From Amphritea atlantica (GTDB lineage: Bacteria > Pseudomonadota > Gammaproteobacteria > Pseudomonadales > Balneatricaceae): a stretch of 64,000 nt of DNA. The stretch spans positions 36,561 to 100,560 of the forward strand of contig NZ_FOGB01000005.1 of the NCBI RefSeq assembly GCF_900111095.1, in the 5' to 3' direction. Under the pieces are notes generated by a model that saw nothing but the letters and a program-made list of their open reading frames with translations, did no database searches and had not been told where the DNA came from. Below are positions 6,777 through 16,227 of the stretch, piece by piece (the first letter of the stretch is position 1; every line of letters starts with the position of its first letter). The position numbers and the translations under genes are program-made.

Positions 6777-9626
6777 TTATGCCTGAGCTTTCTGACTGCA
6801 GATATAGTCCATAAACGCTTCAGGCGGCAGGGGTTTGCTGAAGTAATACCCCTGAATAATCTGGCAACCATTCTCCCTGAGAAAGTTCAGTTGTTCGGTG
6901 GTCTCCACCCCTTCAGCCACGACTTCCAGTCCAAGCGAGTGACACATCGCCAGGGTGGCTTTGATAATCGATTCATCACCACGGTCAACACCAATATCTT
7001 TAACAAAGCTGCGGTCAATTTTAAGCCGGTCAATGGGCAGTTTTTTCAGATAACTGAGCGATGAATAGCCGGTGCCGAAATCATCCATCGCCAGGGTAAT
7101 CCCCCGTTCCCGCAGGTAGGTTAATTTACCCACGGTCACTTCCGGTTGCTGGATAACAAAGTTCTCGGTGACCTCCAGTTCCAGACAGTCCGCACTCAGG
7201 CCTGAGTCGGCCAGCGCCTCTTCTACACTTTTGATCAGCCGCTCATGGGCGATCTGCTGACCTGCCAGATTGACCGCCATGGTCATCTTCGGTAAACCGA
7301 TCCGTATCCATGCCTGCATCTGCTGGCAGGCCTCACGCAACACCCACTCTCCCAGCGGAATAATCAGGTCTAACTCTTCCGCCAGTGGAATAAATCGATC
7401 GGGGGGCAGCAAACCCGCGGTGGGATGCTGCCAGCGCACCAGCGCCTCGACCCCAACCACCCGATTAGATATCGCATCAACCTGAGGCTGGTAATAGAGC
7501 AGCAGTTCATCATTCTGAATCGCTTTGCGCAGATCAGCCCCGAGAGAGAACCGTTCAAACCGCTGATGGTCTTTTTCCACATCGTAGATGTAATAGCAGT
7601 TTTTGCCGGAGTCTTTAGCCTGAAACATCGCTACGTCAGCATGTTTAATCAGCGTTGCGCCATCGGCACCATGGTCAGGGAACAGGCTGATGCCAATACT
7701 CACCGTCACCACGATCTCATACTCACCAATCCAGAAGGGTTGCTGAAACGCCTGAAGAATTTTACTGGCAACCACTTCGGCACCTTCAAGATCCCGGACA
7801 CTGGTCAGCAGTACACTGAATTCATCGCCCCCCTGCCTGGCCAGCAGATCGCTATCACGAATACAGTCACTGATCCGCCGGGTTGCCACCTTGAGTAACT
7901 TGTCACCCACACTGTGACCCAGAGAGTCATTTACCTCTTTAAAACGGTCAAGATCGATAAACAGCACCGCCACATGGCTATCCTGACCCCGGCATTTCTC
8001 AATCGCATCATTCATGCAACTCATAAAAAACAGGCGGTTGGGCCGTTCGGTGAGAGGGTCATGGTTGGCCAGCCACTGTAGCCGGCGCTCAGCCCGCTTA
8101 CGATCACTGATATCCATACCGATACTCAGGATCAGCGGTTCATCTCCCTGAGAGTTTCTTAACCGAACATGAAGCCAGGAAAGGTCATGACGATTACCCA
8201 CCCCATCCAGCAGCACACTGTCGGTGCGCACCTCAGATTCGAGCCCCTCCACCAACCGCTGGGTATTAGAAAGAAACTCCTGCCGTTCCTCTTCCCGCTG
8301 AAGGGAGTCTATAAAGTTAGCCTTGCGTAAAGATTTGCCATCCAGATCCATCAACTGCTGACCAAAGTGGTTGACGCTGCGCAACTGCCCCTTAATGTTC
8401 TGAGTAATAATGACCAGAGGGGCGGTTTCCAGCAGACCAAAGAGAAAGTCCCGCTCTTTGGTTAAGGCCTGGCGGCTCTTTTCCAGGCTGTCGGTGCGTT
8501 CATCAACCTCATCCTGTAATCTTTCAAGTTGTTCACTCAGGAGTACGGCACTCTTTACCAGCAGGTCCCGCTCATCCTCACCCAGGGTTTTATCCCGGTT
8601 GCGAAACTGCGCCAGAGTATGACGAAACTGACTAAACTCGCCACTGCTGAGCTGAGAAAGCTCCTCTGCCAGCAGGGTAAAAAAACTGATCGGTTTTTGC
8701 AGCAGCAACGAGAGTAAAATCAGTGCTGTCAGGATGCCACCAACACCCAACAGCAGATAGTTCATCAGACTTTGGCGGATACTTAACAGATGACCGGAGA
8801 TATCATCGAGAATCACCCAGTATGCACCGCCCTCAGAAACCCCTTTGAGCGGTGAAAACAGCACCTCGTAATAATGACCATTATTCTCGAGGACATAGCT
8901 TCCCCCTTCGGGTTTGAAGCGATGATGCAGACTGACCTCTTCTAACAGCTCCTGATTTTGCGACCGATTTGTCAGGGAGTTGATCAACAGCCCCCAGTTT
9001 CCCAGCTCCCCGGCCCCTTCCGGCGCCTGCAGAACCAGACCAATATCGAGAGCGGTCTGCTGTTTTATTTCATAGATAACATCGTAAAGAAAGCGCCCCA
9101 CCATTAACACGCCCTGCTTCTTGCCATCAAGCTGGATAGGGATCGCTACATAGCGCAGGCAGATTGAGTTGCAGATCAGTTTTCGTAGCGGGCGCTCGGT
9201 ATCAAACACCCGCTGAATATCCGCTTCACTGATATGGACCTTTTCCCCCCAGAAGCCAACCATACGGGCCTTACTATCATAGAGGTAGGCAGCATTCACA
9301 GACCCTGTCAGCTGAAACGCATCGAACTTAAGGTTGATTGTCTGGCTCAGACGCGCCAGCGGCGAAATGTAATGATCCTCCTGACTGGTATCGATCAGGG
9401 GCAGCAGCTCTGCCGCTTCAAGCAACCGCTGGTAAGACGCCTCAACAGAACCATCCAGCCGGGCCACCTCAGACTCATTGATCTGTTCCCGCTGCTGTCT
9501 GAACTGCTCATTCAGCTGTGACAGCGAAAAAAAGGCATACATCCCCTGCACCCCAACCAGCACAACCACCAGTAAGATGAAGATCTTCCACCTGAGACTT
9601 AAAAACTTTCTGTGAGTGCCATCCAT
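6777..9626 (-). CDS. Membrane GGDEF-EAL protein with periplasmic sensor and PAS
   Basis: A 949-residue inner-membrane c-di-GMP protein. A first helix (about residues 10-30) and a second (about 285-305) bound a periplasmic sensor domain of 250 residues; a HAMP-like/coiled-coil linker and a PAS domain (about 395-510) follow. The GGDEF domain carries an intact GGDEF (about residue 600) with RDSD five residues before it (I-site). The EAL domain (about 727-949) keeps EALVRW, ELEVTEN, DDFGTGYSSL, KIDRSF, EGVET and QGY, so phosphodiesterase activity is expected. Oddly, the usual LTGLPNR at the start of the GGDEF domain reads LTERPNR (about residue 522). It is last in a three-gene unit behind a porin-like and a binding-protein-like gene. 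Confidence 0.9.
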   Translation of the reverse strand: MDGTHRKFLSLRWKIFILLVVVLVGVQGMYAFFSLSQLNEQFRQQREQINESEVARLDGSVEASYQRLLEAAELLPLIDTSQEDHYISPLARLSQTINLKFDAFQLTGSVNAAYLYDSKARMVGFWGEKVHISEADIQRVFDTERPLRKLICNSICLRYVAIPIQLDGKKQGVLMVGRFLYDVIYEIKQQTALDIGLVLQAPEGAGELGNWGLLINSLTNRSQNQELLEEVSLHHRFKPEGGSYVLENNGHYYEVLFSPLKGVSEGGAYWVILDDISGHLLSIRQSLMNYLLLGVGGILTALILLSLLLQKPISFFTLLAEELSQLSSGEFSQFRHTLAQFRNRDKTLGEDERDLLVKSAVLLSEQLERLQDEVDERTDSLEKSRQALTKERDFLFGLLETAPLVIITQNIKGQLRSVNHFGQQLMDLDGKSLRKANFIDSLQREEERQEFLSNTQRLVEGLESEVRTDSVLLDGVGNRHDLSWLHVRLRNSQGDEPLILSIGMDISDRKRAERRLQWLANHDPLTERPNRLFFMSCMNDAIEKCRGQDSHVAVLFIDLDRFKEVNDSLGHSVGDKLLKVATRRISDCIRDSDLLARQGGDEFSVLLTSVRDLEGAEVVASKILQAFQQPFWIGEYEIVVTVSIGISLFPDHGADGATLIKHADVAMFQAKDSGKNCYYIYDVEKDHQRFERFSLGADLRKAIQNDELLLYYQPQVDAISNRVVGVEALVRWQHPTAGLLPPDRFIPLAEELDLIIPLGEWVLREACQQMQAWIRIGLPKMTMAVNLAGQQIAHERLIKSVEEALADSGLSADCLELEVTENFVIQQPEVTVGKLTYLRERGITLAMDDFGTGYSSLSYLKKLPIDRLKIDRSFVKDIGVDRGDESIIKATLAMCHSLGLEVVAEGVETTEQLNFLRENGCQIIQGYYFSKPLPPEAFMDYICSQKAQA

Positions 9627-9652
9627 AATGCGTTATCTCACGACTTCATTGT

Positions 9653-10864
9653 TTAAAAACGGTAGGTTGCCTGCAATGAAAATGCGTTCCAGTATTTCCG
9701 CAAGACCGACGCGTCCGGGTTATCCTGCTCTGCTAACCAGCCAGTGCCCTCTACATTGTGTAGTTCAGCCCTGAAGAGCCACTTCGGAGCAGGCCGCCAG
9801 CCAACCCCCAGCGTCAGATCCTTGGCATAAAAATTATGCGCTGGCCGGGCATTATTTAAGAGAGCACTATTCTGTTTCCCCAGGGGGTCATCTTTATCCA
9901 GCTTAAGATCATCATAGCGTAGTAACAGATCCCAGCTGTAATTAAAGCGGTACTGTAGCTGCAGATAATAAGATTCAATGGTGGTCACCGGGTTGAGGGT
10001 GAAAACACCGCCCAGCTCACGCCAGTCGAGTTCGTGCAGCATATACTCGCCGGTAAGACTCCAGTTTTCTGCATTGTACTGCCCTGACAGCGCCAGAACA
10101 TTGAGTTTCAGGTCGCCCTCATTAAGCTCGTTCCACAAGGTTGGGTCATTGCCCGGCTTATAGCCCAGCCGGTATTCCGAGCCGGTCAGCCCCACCCGGA
10201 TTCGGCCACCATCAACACTGTAGATAGCCCGCCCCATGACACCATCGGAGTCGTTAAGTTTACCCGGGGCATCAAACGCAAAGTAGGCATATTCCACGTT
10301 AGTATCCGTTTGCGGACTACCGTACAGCAGATCCAGATCCAGCCAGCCACCCGGCACTTCCAGAGAGCTATATAAAATCACCCCATCAATAGAAAGTTCC
10401 AGATCCCGCGCCTGATCAAAATAGAGTGACTGTGGCAACATAATGCTGGGACGGGTAAAGGCAACATCGCGGGTTTCATTGTAAAAGCCAAACGGAATTT
10501 TCAGCCGGCCGGCCCGCACACCCACCGCTTTTTCCACTGAATCATTAAAGCGATAATCCAGCAGGGCATAATCCAGTTTTAGCTCACCATTATCGACATT
10601 ACCTGCCTGACGGGACATTATCTGCAACGCACCCCGCAACTTGGGGGTAAAGCGATAGGCCGAATTGACAGCGATTTCATGAAAATCAAAACTGCCATTG
10701 TCACTGCTTTCACCGTACAGGTTGTTTTGATCTGTATAGAAAAACCCCTGGGTCAGAAAACCGTTAACCGACAGGTTGTGGTTCTCCGAATCACTCGCAT
10801 ATATCCCTGCAGAGTAAGTACTAATCCCCATAAACAACAGGGTTGTGAGATGTTTAAAATTCAT
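9653..10864 (-). CDS. Outer-membrane porin-like beta-barrel protein
   Basis: A 403-residue outer-membrane protein with signal peptide (cleavage near YASDSEN), alternating aromatic strands and a C-terminal aromatic ending in YRF, the usual barrel-assembly signal. Segments such as GVRAGRLKIPFGFYNETRDVAFTRPS resemble OprO/OprP-like and related porin families, though the exact family is not certain. The ATG at 10864 overlaps the end of the binding-protein gene by 11 bases; a TTG at 10870 is less likely. It precedes a GGDEF-EAL gene by 26 bases, so the three genes look like one operon. Confidence 0.75.
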   Translation of the reverse strand: MNFKHLTTLLFMGISTYSAGIYASDSENHNLSVNGFLTQGFFYTDQNNLYGESSDNGSFDFHEIAVNSAYRFTPKLRGALQIMSRQAGNVDNGELKLDYALLDYRFNDSVEKAVGVRAGRLKIPFGFYNETRDVAFTRPSIMLPQSLYFDQARDLELSIDGVILYSSLEVPGGWLDLDLLYGSPQTDTNVEYAYFAFDAPGKLNDSDGVMGRAIYSVDGGRIRVGLTGSEYRLGYKPGNDPTLWNELNEGDLKLNVLALSGQYNAENWSLTGEYMLHELDWRELGGVFTLNPVTTIESYYLQLQYRFNYSWDLLLRYDDLKLDKDDPLGKQNSALLNNARPAHNFYAKDLTLGVGWRPAPKWLFRAELHNVEGTGWLAEQDNPDASVLRKYWNAFSLQATYRF

Positions 10865-11282
10865 CGACAACCCTCACTTTTTCAGGACTCAACTTAACAG
10901 AATCAGCGATATAACCAATCGATCCCTCGGTTTGGCTTACCATACGATACATCTCCTCCATGTTATCAACAGTTACCGGAAACGCTCCTGTTCCGGTAAA
11001 TACCTGACGGTCCCAATTATTGCGAAGTTGGTAAGGAAAGACTTGCAGTCGCTGTTTTACAAACCGCTGATGCAGAGGGTGGCGGTCGGGCAATACAAAC
11101 ACCCTTATCGGCCGTCCATCTGGCCAACGGGTTATCCGCATTGCGAATGCAGCGAGAAGAAAGTTTTTGTTTATCGCTTGCGCCTTTACATCCAGTGACA
11201 CAATCACTGAATCAGCCAGAGCCTGCCCTGCAGACAACCCCAGCACAATATAGAGCAACGACATCCTTATCAGCGAAATCAT
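10854..11282 (-). CDS. Short PstS-like periplasmic binding protein
   Basis: A 142-residue exported protein with a signal peptide ending near GQALA. It resembles the short PstS-like proteins annotated as phosphate ABC transporter substrate-binding. Visible elements are FLLAAFAMRITRWPDG (a typical FxxRxxxWPDG-like loop), RVFVLPDRHPLHQRF, and the C-terminal VSQTEGSIGYI. No permease or ATPase accompanies it. It is first in a unit with a porin-like barrel and a GGDEF-EAL protein, suggesting it may sense or deliver a ligand to a signalling pathway; this is inference. Confidence 0.7.
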   Translation of the reverse strand: MISLIRMSLLYIVLGLSAGQALADSVIVSLDVKAQAINKNFLLAAFAMRITRWPDGRPIRVFVLPDRHPLHQRFVKQRLQVFPYQLRNNWDRQVFTGTGAFPVTVDNMEEMYRMVSQTEGSIGYIADSVKLSPEKVRVVDEF

Positions 11283-11445
11283 TAAGATGATTAACCCATG
11301 AAATCATTAAGCTTTTATAAGCATTGAAGAGTAAGTATATACGATGCATCCGGCACAGAATACGCCAGAGTATAAAAAGCCACTCAGAATGAGGATTGAA
11401 AAGGGTTGCAGGTAATAAAGCGATAAAACGATGAAAGAGATAAAG

Positions 11446-11521
11446 TGGCGTCCCATAGGGGGTTCGAACCCCTGTTACCGCCGTGAAAGGGCGGTGTCCT
11501 AGGCCACTAGACGAATGGGAC
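11446..11521 (-). tRNA. tRNA-Glu(TTC), copy 3
   Basis: A 76-base tRNA with encoded CCA (11446-11448). Acceptor GTCCCAT pairs with ATGGGAC, the anticodon stem-loop is CCGCC-CTTTCAC-GGCGG (anticodon TTC), and GGTTCGAACCC forms the T arm. Identical to the copies at 11632 and 12014. Last gene of the array. Confidence 0.97.
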
Positions 11522-11544
11522 GCAATACAGACAGGCTGTAGAGT

Positions 11545-11620
11545 TGGAGCGGAATATCGGGCTCGAACCGACGACCTGAACCTTGGCAAGGTTCCGCTCT
11601 ACCAACTGAGCTAATTCCGC
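11545..11620 (-). tRNA. tRNA-Gly(GCC), copy 2
   Basis: A 76-base tRNA with encoded CCA. Acceptor GCGGAAT pairs with ATTCCGC, D arm AGCTCAGTTGGTAGAGC, anticodon loop CTTGCCA (GCC), T arm TCGGTTCGAGCCCGA. Identical to the copy at 11927-12002. Confidence 0.97.
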
Positions 11621-11631
11621 TTTACAAAAGG

Positions 11632-11707
11632 TGGCGTCCCATAGGGGGTTCGAACCCCTGTTACCGCCGTGAAAGGGCGGTGTCCTAGGCCACTAGACGA
11701 ATGGGAC
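11632..11707 (-). tRNA. tRNA-Glu(TTC), copy 2
   Basis: Same 76-base sequence as the other tRNA-Glu genes here, with anticodon TTC and encoded CCA. Separated by about 220 bases from the upstream tRNA-Gly; that spacer holds no recognisable gene. Confidence 0.97.
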
Positions 11708-11926
11708 ACAGTCACATTTGTAACATTCCTCGTCAGAGGAGGCGCGTATATTAATGACTAACCCTCCCCTCGTCAAGAGAAAAAAAGCAAAAAAAATCAC
11801 AGAAATCACAGATCTGTAGCACACAGAAAATTACGAAAAAACGATGAACAAGAAGCAACAGACAACGCGCAAGGAATTCAGTAACTAGCAGTGAAAAGTA
11901 AAATGGAGGAGATATCGAAGAAGAGA

Positions 11927-12002
11927 TGGAGCGGAATATCGGGCTCGAACCGACGACCTGAACCTTGGCAAGGTTCCGCTCTACCAACTGAGCTAATTCC
12001 GC
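11927..12002 (-). tRNA. tRNA-Gly(GCC), copy 1
   Basis: Same 76-base sequence as the tRNA-Gly at 11545-11620, anticodon GCC, encoded CCA. 11 bases after the first tRNA-Glu. Confidence 0.97.
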
Positions 12003-12013
12003 GTCGCAAAAGA

Positions 12014-12089
12014 TGGCGTCCCATAGGGGGTTCGAACCCCTGTTACCGCCGTGAAAGGGCGGTGTCCTAGGCCACTAGACGAATGGGAC
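12014..12089 (-). tRNA. tRNA-Glu(TTC), copy 1
   Basis: First gene of the Glu-Gly-Glu-Gly-Glu array; 76 bases, anticodon TTC, encoded CCA. A near-consensus promoter lies about 35 bases upstream. Confidence 0.97.
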
Positions 12090-12122
12090 GCTACGTGACT
12101 CCGTTTCCGGAAGACGGTGCGT

Positions 12123-12151
12123 ATCTTATTGATATGACCCGTTTCGGTCAA
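12123..12151 (-). promoter_or_regulatory. Sigma-70 promoter of the tRNA-Glu/Gly array
   Basis: On the minus strand, TTGACC (12151-12146), a 17-base spacer and TAAGAT (12128-12123) form a strong -35/-10 pair. The bases after the -10 (ACGCACCGTC) are G/C-rich, as in stable-RNA promoters under stringent control. Transcription would start about 25-30 bases before the first tRNA. Confidence 0.8.
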
Positions 12152-12237
12152 CCCCTTTGACACGCTTTTGTAGCATTTATTTCATCATTAGCCGCACAGC
12201 AAAATCGTCCTCAACAACAGCAAGCGCCCCCCCTGTA

Positions 12238-12702
12238 TCAGAGAGGGACCGCCGTGCTGAACTTATCCCGCCGCAGGGAGATAAGGGTACGAAATTTAGC
12301 CAGATTAGCATCGGTCGCCAGGTATTTGCGGGTAAAGGCTTCATAGCTTTCCATATCCTCCACCAGCAACATCAGTAAAAAGTCCACCTCGCCCGTCACC
12401 TGATAACATTGCGTCACCTCTGGAGCAGCGTCCATTTTCCGTTTGAAAGCATCATAGATATCCAGCTGATCCCGCACCATCTCCACTTCCACAATAATGT
12501 TGATATAACGCCCCACCATACGTGGATTGATCAGCGCCACCTCCGCCACGATTACCCCACTCTCCCGCAACCGGCGTACCCGGCGAAGACAGGCCGGAGG
12601 GGAAAGGCCAATCCGTTCTGCCAGATCCTGGTTGCTGATACGGCTGTCCTTTTGCAGGATGTTGAGAATATTACGATCAATACGATCCAGATCAAATGAC
12701 AT
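12238..12702 (-). CDS. Lrp/AsnC family transcriptional regulator
   Basis: A 154-residue regulator. An N-terminal winged helix-turn-helix (LDRIDRNILNILQKDSRISNQDLAERIGLSPPACLRRVRRL) is followed by the RAM ligand-binding and oligomerisation domain. The start at 12702 gives the usual Lrp N-terminus (MSFDLDRID); longer readings add a non-homologous extension. It is divergent from a Gate-domain membrane protein and rarD, which it may control, perhaps in response to an amino acid (inference). Confidence 0.92.
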   Translation of the reverse strand: MSFDLDRIDRNILNILQKDSRISNQDLAERIGLSPPACLRRVRRLRESGVIVAEVALINPRMVGRYINIIVEVEMVRDQLDIYDAFKRKMDAAPEVTQCYQVTGEVDFLLMLLVEDMESYEAFTRKYLATDANLAKFRTLISLRRDKFSTAVPL

Positions 12703-12889
12703 AAAGATGCCCAATAAATTAATTTTAGTAAGGATCAAGCCCACTAAAATGAAATTTAATTTCGTTAATGAGTGATTTACGAAACATTAAAACAGAATTC
12801 TTAATTACACTAGCAACTCTTGTCAACACTGCAACAGAGCACCAGCCAGCGCCCCTACTCTGGCTACCCTACTCAGGAAATAGCAAGCC

Positions 12890-13906
12890 ATGCCGCACAC
12901 ATTAGCGAGCCAGTTTCTCAACCACACCCTCCCCAGCCTTGCCCGGGAGATATTTGAAGTGTGCCTGCTGCTGTTCAAGCTGATGATTCCGGTGCTGATT
13001 ATCGTCAAAGCCCTCGAAGCGTTAGGCGCGATTCCCTATATCAGTGTGGCACTGGAGCCGGTGATGCGGCTGGTTGGTTTACCGGAGTCAATGGGGCTGG
13101 TATGGACCACCACCCTGTTAACCAACATCTACGGTGGCATGCTGATCTTCTTTCAACTGGCACCACAGGAAAGTCTGACGGTGGCCCAGGTTACCGTGCT
13201 CAGCTCAATGATGCTGATTGCTCACAGCCTGCCGCTTGAATTGCGCATCACTCAGAAAGCGGGGGTTCGTATTATGGTCGCGCTGCTGATACGCATTATC
13301 TCAGCACTGCTGCTCGGCGCGCTACTGCACTGGAGTTATCAGTGGGGCGGCTGGTTGCAGCAACCGGTGGAGCTGATCTGGCAGACGCCGGCCACTGATA
13401 GCAGCCTGTTAAGCTGGGGGATCAACCAACTGAAAAGTTTTGTCATGATCATCCTGATCATCACCGTGCTGATGAGCCTGCTGCGCTTTCTTCGCTGGAT
13501 CCACATAGAACGGCTGATGATCTGGCTGTTGCAACCCCTGCTCAGGATACTGGGCATCGGCCCTCAGGCGACCTCGCTGACCATTATTGGTGTCACCCTG
13601 GGGCTGTCTTTTGGCGGCGGACTGTTAATCCGGGAAGCACAAAACGGTCATATCAGCGGGAAAGACTGTTTTTCTGCACTCTGCCTGTTGAGTCTGTGCC
13701 ATAGTGTTATCGAAGACACTCTGCTGGTGATGACCCTGGGAGCAGATCTGTCAGGAGTACTCTGGGCACGGCTTGCGTTCAGCCTGATATTTGTTGCCAT
13801 TATGACCCGCTGGCTCAACCACACCTCAGACGCTTTCCAGCAACGCTGGTTACTCAACTCATCCAACAGCAACACCCGTAAAGAAGGACCTATGAATGCA
13901 AACTGA
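12890..13906 (+). CDS. Nucleoside-recognition (Gate) domain membrane protein
   Basis: A 338-residue inner-membrane protein with about eight hydrophobic helices and two Gate-like segments, as in nucleoside-recognition-domain proteins related to SpmA/FeoB gates. LLTNIYGGMLIFFQLAP and GLSFGGGLLIREAQNG are the glycine-rich gate-like stretches. Substrate unknown. It overlaps rarD by 11 bases (13896-13906), so the two are translationally coupled, and both are divergent from an Lrp-type regulator. Confidence 0.8.
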   Translation: MPHTLASQFLNHTLPSLAREIFEVCLLLFKLMIPVLIIVKALEALGAIPYISVALEPVMRLVGLPESMGLVWTTTLLTNIYGGMLIFFQLAPQESLTVAQVTVLSSMMLIAHSLPLELRITQKAGVRIMVALLIRIISALLLGALLHWSYQWGGWLQQPVELIWQTPATDSSLLSWGINQLKSFVMIILIITVLMSLLRFLRWIHIERLMIWLLQPLLRILGIGPQATSLTIIGVTLGLSFGGGLLIREAQNGHISGKDCFSALCLLSLCHSVIEDTLLVMTLGADLSGVLWARLAFSLIFVAIMTRWLNHTSDAFQQRWLLNSSNSNTRKEGPMNAN

Positions 13907-14813
13907 TCTGCAATCTCCCAGCCGGGGCATCTTTTTTGCGCTGTGCGCATACGGCATGTGGGGGATGTTTCCTATCTACTTTAAAAGCGTGGCGTCAGTT
14001 GGCCCCTTTGAAGTGCTCTCCCACCGGATTATATGGTCAGTGATTTTCATCGCGCTGTTTATCGTTGCTACTGGACGCTGGCAGGAATTGAGCAAGCATA
14101 TACGTCAGAAAAAACTGCTGTTGAAGCTCGCCTTTTCGGCGATTCTGATCTCGGTAAACTGGGTGGTTTTTATCTGGTCTGTAGGGCAAGGACATATTCT
14201 CGACACCTCCATGGGCTATTTTATCAATCCACTTGTCAGTCTGTTATTAGGCATGATCATCCTCGGTGAGCGACTCAGAAGGGTTCAGTGGCTGGCGGTT
14301 TCATTGGCGATTGCCGGGGTTGTCTATCAACTTATCCTGCTTGGCAACCTGCCCTGGGTTGCACTGGTGCTGGCTTGCAGTTTTGGCACCTATGGTCTGC
14401 TGCGCAAGCAGATTGAGGTAGACCCGTTCTCTGGCCTGATGATTGAAACCCTGTTACTCAGCCCTTTCGCCCTGCTTTATCTGGCCTGGCTGGCACAACA
14501 CAACGAGATCTCCTTTCTCTCAGACGGTCTGCAGATGTCCGGTCTGCTGATCGCTGCCGGTATTGTCACCAGCCTGCCGCTCATCTGCTTTGCGGCGGGG
14601 GCTAAACGTCTGACGCTTACCATCAACGGGCTGCTGATGTACATAACCCCCAGCCTTACCTTTATGCTCGCCGTGGTGGTCTACGATGAGCCACTCGATG
14701 CCAACCGCCTGATCACCTTTGCACTGATCTGGAGTGGCCTGCTTCTGTTCACCGCGGAAAGTATCTGGCGGATTAAGAAGATGCCGGTTAAACCGGAAAA
14801 GCTTCTCACATAA
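13896..14813 (+). CDS. rarD: RarD-type EamA transporter
   Basis: A 305-residue ten-helix EamA/DMT-superfamily transporter of the RarD type, with the family N-terminus GIFFALCAYGMWGMFPIYFK and conserved SHRIIWS and WVVFIWSV segments. RarD substrates are poorly defined. The start codon lies inside the 3' end of the preceding gene, with GAAGGA upstream. A strong hairpin terminator follows 2 bases after the stop. Confidence 0.93.
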   Translation: MQTDLQSPSRGIFFALCAYGMWGMFPIYFKSVASVGPFEVLSHRIIWSVIFIALFIVATGRWQELSKHIRQKKLLLKLAFSAILISVNWVVFIWSVGQGHILDTSMGYFINPLVSLLLGMIILGERLRRVQWLAVSLAIAGVVYQLILLGNLPWVALVLACSFGTYGLLRKQIEVDPFSGLMIETLLLSPFALLYLAWLAQHNEISFLSDGLQMSGLLIAAGIVTSLPLICFAAGAKRLTLTINGLLMYITPSLTFMLAVVVYDEPLDANRLITFALIWSGLLLFTAESIWRIKKMPVKPEKLLT

Positions 14814-14815
14814 AC

Positions 14816-14843
14816 AAAAACACTAGCAAAAGCTAGTGTTTTT
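14816..14843. terminator. Convergent terminator rarD / pobA
   Basis: AAAAACACTAGC (14816-14827) and GCTAGTGTTTTT (14832-14843) form a perfect 12-bp stem with an AAAA loop and a T tail on both strands. It separates the convergent rarD and pobA genes. Confidence 0.93.
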
Positions 14844-14871
14844 TTAGGTCTGGGCGCTGAACTAAGCGTGC

Positions 14872-16116
<1,245 letters not shown>

Positions 16117-16227
16117 TCAATGCATTGCATTGATCTGCATCTATAGTGCTGCTAACAAGCGCTTTAAAACATAGACGATTAGATCTATCGATTGTACTTT
16201 TTTAACAGTTGCATGACGCAACCTGGC

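Noticed and set aside
11751-11987. Open reading frame across the tRNA spacer and tRNA-Gly
   Set aside because: It overlaps a tRNA gene and is low-complexity; no ribosome-binding site.
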